A stretch of DNA of 64,000 nucleotides, taken from positions 17,676 to 81,675 of the forward strand of contig CASTSB010000007.1 in assembly GCA_949451605.1 (NCBI GenBank), read 5' to 3'. The stretch is from an uncultured Bacilli bacterium (GTDB lineage Bacteria > Bacillota_I > Bacilli_A > RF39 > UBA660). Made by a program: the position numbers and the translations under genes. The notes beneath the pieces were generated by a model. That model did no database searches. It was not told where the DNA came from and saw nothing but the letters and a program-made list of their open reading frames with translations. Of this stretch, positions 59,295 to 64,000 are shown in pieces; position 1 is the first letter of the stretch; each line of letters starts with the position of its first letter.

Positions 59295-62200
59295 TTAAAC
59301 AACTGCAATGTTTATATTACTGTTCTTACTAGTAGCTTCATCAAATCTTGCTCTTATCCAAGACTGTACAGTAGAATTTTTAACATAAACTGTTGTGATC
59401 GTATATGAATAATTAAGCATTTCAGTCATAGTAGTTACTTTACTTACATCAAACTTTCTAATATCTAAAGTAACAACTTTAATATAATAAAACATATAAG
59501 ACATATTGGTTACTTTACTCGTATCAAAATTACTTATACTTAAACTAGTCAAAGCTGAACACCAATAAAACATATATGATGTATTAGTAATATTGTTAGT
59601 TGAAAAACTACTTAAGTTGATACTAGTTATTACTTCGCAACGATAAAACATATAAGATGTGTTAGTTGCACTTGTACATGTAAATCTACTAGTATCAACA
59701 GAAGTTAATACTCTACAATTAGTAAACATATAACTCATATCAGTTACTTTATTAGTTAAAAATGTACTAGAATTAAGTTTTATTGTTGCTAATTTTAAGC
59801 ACTCAGCAAACATACTTTTCATTAGTGTTACATTACTAGTATTGAATCCACTTAAATCCAAACTAGTAAGACTTTCACAAGTATAAAACATCCATCCCAT
59901 ATCTGTAACTTTATTTGTTAAAAATTTACTAGGATTTAAATTTATAGATGTTAATTTTTTACAATTTTGAAACATTACTCTCATAGAAGTAACGTTAGAA
60001 GTATTAAAATTACTTAAATCTATTGATACTAACTCATTACAATTATTAAACATTCCATTCATAGCAGTTACTTTACTTGTTATAAATAAAGACGGAGTTA
60101 TTTTAATAGTTGTAATCTTGTTACATCCCTCAAACATTCCAAGCATAGTTGTTACATTACTAGTATTAAATTTACTTAGATCTAATGTAGTTAAAGAATT
60201 ACAATTATTAAACATATTATACATAGTCGTTGATAAATTTGGATTAAAATTAGCAATACTAAGCGTTCCTAGGCTTGTACAATTATTAAACATATAAGAA
60301 GTATCTGTTACTTTACTTGTACTAAAATTATTTAGATTTAAACTAGTTAAACTACTACACCCACTAAACATACTTTTCATTTGTACTACATTAGTACATA
60401 CAAAGCCACTAGTATCAACACTAGTTAATGCACTACATTGATAAAACATCCATCCCATATCAGTAACATTTGAAGTCCTAAAAAGACTCGATGTCACGCT
60501 AATTGTTTTTATTTTTGTACAACCATAGAATATAGAACGCATATTAGTCACATTATTTGTATTAAATTTTCTTAGATCTAAATTAGTAATATTACTACAA
60601 TTACGGAACATGTACGAAGCTTCGGTAACTTTACTACCTATTAAATTACTTAAATCCAAAGTTGGTAAAAGACTACAATTATTAAATACACCATACATAT
60701 CTGTAACTTTATCACAAATAAATTTTGAAGTATCAAAATTAGTTAATGCTGTACAATCATATAAAAAGCATCTTAATGTTGTAACATTATTTGTTATAAA
60801 AGTAGTAGAATTAAAAGTTAAGTTAGATAATTTACTACAGCTACAAAACATATAACTCATATCGGTAACATTACTAGTGTTAAATTTCGAAATATCTAAA
60901 GCAGTTAGATTACTACAATTTTGAAACATTTGTAACATAGTTGTAGATAATGATGGATTAAAATTGCTAATATTTAATGAAGTCATACTATTACAATTGT
61001 AAAACATGTATGAAGTATCCGTTGTTTTAGAATTTCCAAAAGAGCTCAAATTAATTGATGATATACTATTACATTCATTAAACATACTCTTCATATTTTC
61101 TACATTAGTAGCAACAAATTTACTAGTATCAACACTTGTTAACTTTTTACACTGTGAAAACATCCATTGCATGTTTGTTACTTTTTCTGTTGAAAAAAGG
61201 GTTGAATTTATATTAATTGTTGTAAGTTCAAAGCACTGATTAAATAATTGTTGCATAGTCAAGACATTTCGTGTATTACAATAACTTAAGTCAATAGTAG
61301 TTAAAGCGCGACAAAAATTAAACATAAAAGACATATCTATTACATTATTAGTTAAAAAAGTACTAGGTGTCAAATTAATAGTAATCAATTTTTCGCATGA
61401 TTCAAACATTGATTTCATTGTAGTAACATTAGATGTGTTAAATTTACTAATGTCTAAATTTGTCAAGTTTTTACATTCATAAAACATGCTTGACATTGTT
61501 GTAGATGAAGAAGGGTTAAAGTTACTTATATTTAGTGATATTAAACTATTACATTTATAAAACATATTAGAAGTATCACTTACTTTACTTGTTGTAAAAT
61601 GAACTAAATTAATATTTGTTAAATTTGTACACTCGTAAAACATTGCACTCATATTTTCTACATTTGTTGCTACAAAACTACTTGTATCAATATTATTAAG
61701 AGAAGAACATCCACTAAACATTTGAATCATGTTAGTTGCATTAGAAGTATTAAATTTTGAAAGATCGACATAAGTAAGTTTAGGACAATTATTAAACATA
61801 TATCCCATATCAATAGCTTTACTTGTATTAAATTTATTACCTAAATTTAAATTTACTAAATTATCACAAGATTGAAAAATACTATTCATCATTTCAACAT
61901 TGCTAGTATCAAAGCTAGTTAAGTCCAATGAAGTTATTGAATCACAATCATTAAACATCCATGCCATCGTGGTTACTTTACTTGTATTAAATTTACTTAC
62001 ATCAACTGAAGTTAACTTATAACACTCATAAAATAATGAACGCATATTAGTTACATTACTTGTATCCCATTTACTAACATCCAAGACAGTAACATTATTA
62101 CAGCCCCTAAACATTCTATACATTGTAGTACAACTAGCTGTATCAAAATTACTAACATCTAAGCTAGTTAAATTAGAGCACTCATAAAACATGTGCTCCA

Positions 62201-63746
62201 TATTTTCTACTTTACTAGTATTAAAATGTGCTAGAGATAAACCAGTTGATGCCTTACAATTATAAAACATATTTCCCATATCTGTAACATTTGAAGTATT
62301 AAATCTTCCTATTACTGTATTAAGGTTAGATAAATTAATACAATTATAAAACATACAATTCATAGAAGTAACATTTGAAGTATCAAAACTTGTTATATTA
62401 AGGTTACTCAATTTATTACAATTATAAAACATCGCAATCATTAAAGTAACTTTTGAAGTATCAAAATTACTTAAACTTAAAGTTGTTAAAGCTTCACATC
62501 CCCAAAACATTGTACGCATATTCACAACATTAGATGTATCAAACATACTTAAATCTAAGCTATTTAAAATGCTACATCCACTAAACATATAAGATATATC
62601 TGTTACCTTAGAAGTGTTAAAGTTTGACAAATCAATACTAGTTAAGCTACTACAATAATTAAATAAAGAATTCATATTTGTAACTGCATCTGTATTAAAA
62701 TATGTTAAATCTATTGATTTAAGATTAGTCATATATTTAAATAGAAAACTAGAATCTGGATTTGCTTTTACTCCTCCATCTTGGCCAATATACAATTCAT
62801 ATAACCCGTTAGAGTCTTCATCCATATAATATGCCATTATGTTTCCAGTATTATCTTGAGATATATCAAAACTCTCAACTACTGATATGGGCACCGCTTT
62901 ACTATTTTTAAACGTAATTGACTCTATCTCATTTCTTTTAATTCCTTGATTAAAAAATTGTGTTTCTTCAGATTCAGGATTTCCTGATACTCGTAAATAA
63001 TCAATATAACTGTTAGTAATTACTATATCACCTGATACATCAGGAATAGTTAATACTCCATTCTCATAAGTATACGTATAATTTGTTATTGCTTGATCAT
63101 TCATCTTTACTGCCATACTAGTTGGCTTTTGTGTCTCATTATTAAAATCTAACTTATATGTACCATTATTTATAGCCTTATCCGTTTTATTAGAACCCTC
63201 TTTAGTGTTATAAGTAACTGTATACATTCTTTGAAAGTCAAAATCTAACTTTAAATTATATGATGTATTACTACTATTAAAGCCATTTTCTTTATACTTT
63301 ATCTTAACTCTAATAGTCTTAGTCATTCCTAAAGTACATTTAATATCCTGACATAATGCCTTATTCATTTCGTAATCAAGTACTTCAAGTGATAAATTAT
63401 CAGGCAAATTATTAATTGAAAGAATACCCATCTCTACATTACCAAGATTAGTTATATCTACTGAGTATACTGCCTCAGATGTAGCACTTGGTAAAGTAAC
63501 TCCTACTTGAATGTTTGTCTTATTATAATCCTCATAACTAGAAGAAGCATTATTAAAACTACTAGTTCTAATTCCGGTTATTCTTATATCTTCTCTTATT
63601 CTAACATCAGTTGAGAAACCTGATACATTGAGATTCGAGTTAAACGCTGCATAACCAAAGCTAAGTAACATTATTATACAAACTATTAACAAAGAAATAT
63701 TTTTTTTATTAAAATATTTTTCTAATTTTCTAAAGAAATTATCCAT
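59295..63746 (-). CDS. Giant BspA-like surface protein with DUF285 leucine-rich repeats
   Basis: The 1483-residue protein starts with a SipW-type signal (LLIVCIIMLLSFGYAAFNSNLNVSG), then a TasA-like beta domain (about 45-175), a Listeria-repeat-like TVTYNTKEGSNKTD linker, and about 45 DUF285 repeats of 23-24 residues (consensus MFYNC..LTSLDLSNFNTSNVT.M). It has no LPXTG anchor, no membrane end and no SLH or GW domain, so it is either released or held by other contacts. BspA relatives bind host matrix or coaggregate with other bacteria. Larger blocks of 8-10 repeats recur (three copies with a NFNP unit). ATG has a GGAAGG ribosome site. Confidence 0.9.
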   Translation of the reverse strand: MDNFFRKLEKYFNKKNISLLIVCIIMLLSFGYAAFNSNLNVSGFSTDVRIREDIRITGIRTSSFNNASSSYEDYNKTNIQVGVTLPSATSEAVYSVDITNLGNVEMGILSINNLPDNLSLEVLDYEMNKALCQDIKCTLGMTKTIRVKIKYKENGFNSSNTSYNLKLDFDFQRMYTVTYNTKEGSNKTDKAINNGTYKLDFNNETQKPTSMAVKMNDQAITNYTYTYENGVLTIPDVSGDIVITNSYIDYLRVSGNPESEETQFFNQGIKRNEIESITFKNSKAVPISVVESFDISQDNTGNIMAYYMDEDSNGLYELYIGQDGGVKANPDSSFLFKYMTNLKSIDLTYFNTDAVTNMNSLFNYCSSLTSIDLSNFNTSKVTDISYMFSGCSILNSLDLSMFDTSNVVNMRTMFWGCEALTTLSLSNFDTSKVTLMIAMFYNCNKLSNLNITSFDTSNVTSMNCMFYNCINLSNLNTVIGRFNTSNVTDMGNMFYNCKASTGLSLAHFNTSKVENMEHMFYECSNLTSLDVSNFDTASCTTMYRMFRGCNNVTVLDVSKWDTSNVTNMRSLFYECYKLTSVDVSKFNTSKVTTMAWMFNDCDSITSLDLTSFDTSNVEMMNSIFQSCDNLVNLNLGNKFNTSKAIDMGYMFNNCPKLTYVDLSKFNTSNATNMIQMFSGCSSLNNIDTSSFVATNVENMSAMFYECTNLTNINLVHFTTSKVSDTSNMFYKCNSLISLNISNFNPSSSTTMSSMFYECKNLTNLDISKFNTSNVTTMKSMFESCEKLITINLTPSTFLTNNVIDMSFMFNFCRALTTIDLSYCNTRNVLTMQQLFNQCFELTTININSTLFSTEKVTNMQWMFSQCKKLTSVDTSKFVATNVENMKSMFNECNSISSINLSSFGNSKTTDTSYMFYNCNSMTSLNISNFNPSLSTTMLQMFQNCSNLTALDISKFNTSNVTDMSYMFCSCSKLSNLTFNSTTFITNNVTTLRCFLYDCTALTNFDTSKFICDKVTDMYGVFNNCSLLPTLDLSNLIGSKVTEASYMFRNCSNITNLDLRKFNTNNVTNMRSIFYGCTKIKTISVTSSLFRTSNVTDMGWMFYQCSALTSVDTSGFVCTNVVQMKSMFSGCSSLTSLNLNNFSTSKVTDTSYMFNNCTSLGTLSIANFNPNLSTTMYNMFNNCNSLTTLDLSKFNTSNVTTMLGMFEGCNKITTIKITPSLFITSKVTAMNGMFNNCNELVSIDLSNFNTSNVTSMRVMFQNCKKLTSINLNPSKFLTNKVTDMGWMFYTCESLTSLDLSGFNTSNVTLMKSMFAECLKLATIKLNSSTFLTNKVTDMSYMFTNCRVLTSVDTSRFTCTSATNTSYMFYRCEVITSINLSSFSTNNITNTSYMFYWCSALTSLSISNFDTSKVTNMSYMFYYIKVVTLDIRKFDVSKVTTMTEMLNYSYTITTVYVKNSTVQSWIRARFDEATSKNSNINIAVV

Positions 63747-63800
63747 ACTACTTACCTTCCTATACTATTTAATTATATCAACTTATTTAAAAGAAAGATA

Positions 63801-63830
63801 TAAAAAAGAAAACTATTTCTAGTTTTCTTT
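63801..63830 (-). terminator. Strong intrinsic terminator
   Basis: On the minus strand AAAGAAAACTA (63830-63820) pairs with TAGTTTTCTTT (63815-63805) with a GAAA loop and a T run. It contains the TAG stop of the partial gene that enters from the right. Confidence 0.9.
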
Positions 63831-64000
63831 ATCAATTTCTAACTCTTCAATTTTATCTTCTTTTTTAGCATTTTCTTTAGCTGCTTGTTTTTGTGCTTCT
63901 TCCTCTTTGAAACTTGCTTCATTTACTGTCATTAAGTAGATAATTCCTTCTTTTTCTACATGGAACGTACATTTTCTTTTCTTTCTATAATTGAAGTAAA
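63819..64000 (-). CDS. C-terminal end of an unrecognised protein (runs off window)
   Basis: The open frame enters at the right edge and ends at TAG 63821-63819, giving 59 visible residues: a basic and beta-like YFNYRKKRKCTFHVEKEG, IIYLMTVNEASF, then a charged helical tail rich in Glu, Lys and Ala (KEEEAQKQAAKEN...). No family can be named from this. It belongs to a transcript that ends at the hairpin 63801-63830. Confidence 0.7.
   Translation of the reverse strand, partial: YFNYRKKRKCTFHVEKEGIIYLMTVNEASFKEEEAQKQAAKENAKKEDKIEELEIDKEN

Noticed and set aside
60610..61239. Plus-strand open frames within the repeat protein gene
   Set aside because: They arise from the periodic sequence of the opposite strand and have no start signals.
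59295..63746. Dense short repeats resembling a CRISPR or satellite array
   Set aside because: The repeats are in-frame protein repeats of 69-72 bases with codon-level variation and no spacers.

Overview
The window comes from a very AT-rich Gram-positive bacterium of the Bacillota (Firmicutes). Supporting this are the gene order rlmN-prpC-prkC-rsgA-rpe (as in Bacillus), scpA-scpB, an S-box (SAM-I) riboswitch in front of metK, PASTA-domain kinase signalling, SpoVA spore proteins, strong Shine-Dalgarno sites and intrinsic terminators after most transcription units. Pyruvate:ferredoxin oxidoreductase implies anaerobic metabolism. A gut-type, reduced-genome Bacilli/Mollicutes-like lineage is plausible, but this is inference from gene content and base composition only. 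Standard stop usage applies: TGA is a real stop at the ATGA overlaps near 57430 and 58173. Almost all genes lie on the minus strand; the exceptions are a lytic transglycosylase (17771-18919), an RNHCP protein (45935-46237), one stand-alone small RNA and two toxin peptides.

Layout. 1-8.7 kb: start of a SipW-signal-type surface protein, a one-domain Clp-like ATPase, rdgB, an MntE-like exporter, a cold-shock protein, an AgrC/AgrA-like two-component pair without a visible peptide, metK with its riboswitch and a transglutaminase-like protein. 8.7-19.7 kb: flavodoxin, ZIP transporter, map, trkH-trkA, a run of small genes, a FabG-like reductase, the plus-strand transglycosylase and a collagen-like gene broken by an in-frame TGA. 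19.8-25.7 kb: two candidate structured RNAs around recG, then nifJ. 25.8-34 kb: envelope and glycan genes, with two phosphodiester-glycosidase paralogues, DUF6273-like and small membrane proteins, and an Alg13/Alg14/GT4 glycosyltransferase set whose Alg13 part is fused to GtrA. 34-42.8 kb: RNA modification genes, then mostly unrecognised membrane or lipoprotein genes around an ER-type (SipW-like) signal peptidase and an orphan homologue of phage DNA-hypermodification proteins.

42.9-43.6 kb holds the most striking feature: two tandem copies of a 250-bp unit with every hallmark of a type I toxin-antitoxin locus. 44.3-50 kb: tRNA-Thr and tRNA-Leu, scpAB, spoVAC-AD-AE and a SigF/SigG-like sigma factor with no normal start codon. 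50-64 kb: tex, a second SipW-signal-type protein, the rpe-rsgA-prkC-prpC-rlmN operon, a 1483-residue BspA/DUF285 repeat protein with the third SipW-type signal, and the end of an unrecognised gene.

Two themes connect regions. First, three secreted proteins carry the same N-terminal membrane segment ending in an AAF(S/N) motif, and the window encodes the ER-type signal peptidase that would be expected to cut such signals. Second, the intergenic space is rich in RNA elements: a SAM-I riboswitch, two unassigned structured RNAs with consensus promoters and terminators, and the two toxin/antisense pairs.
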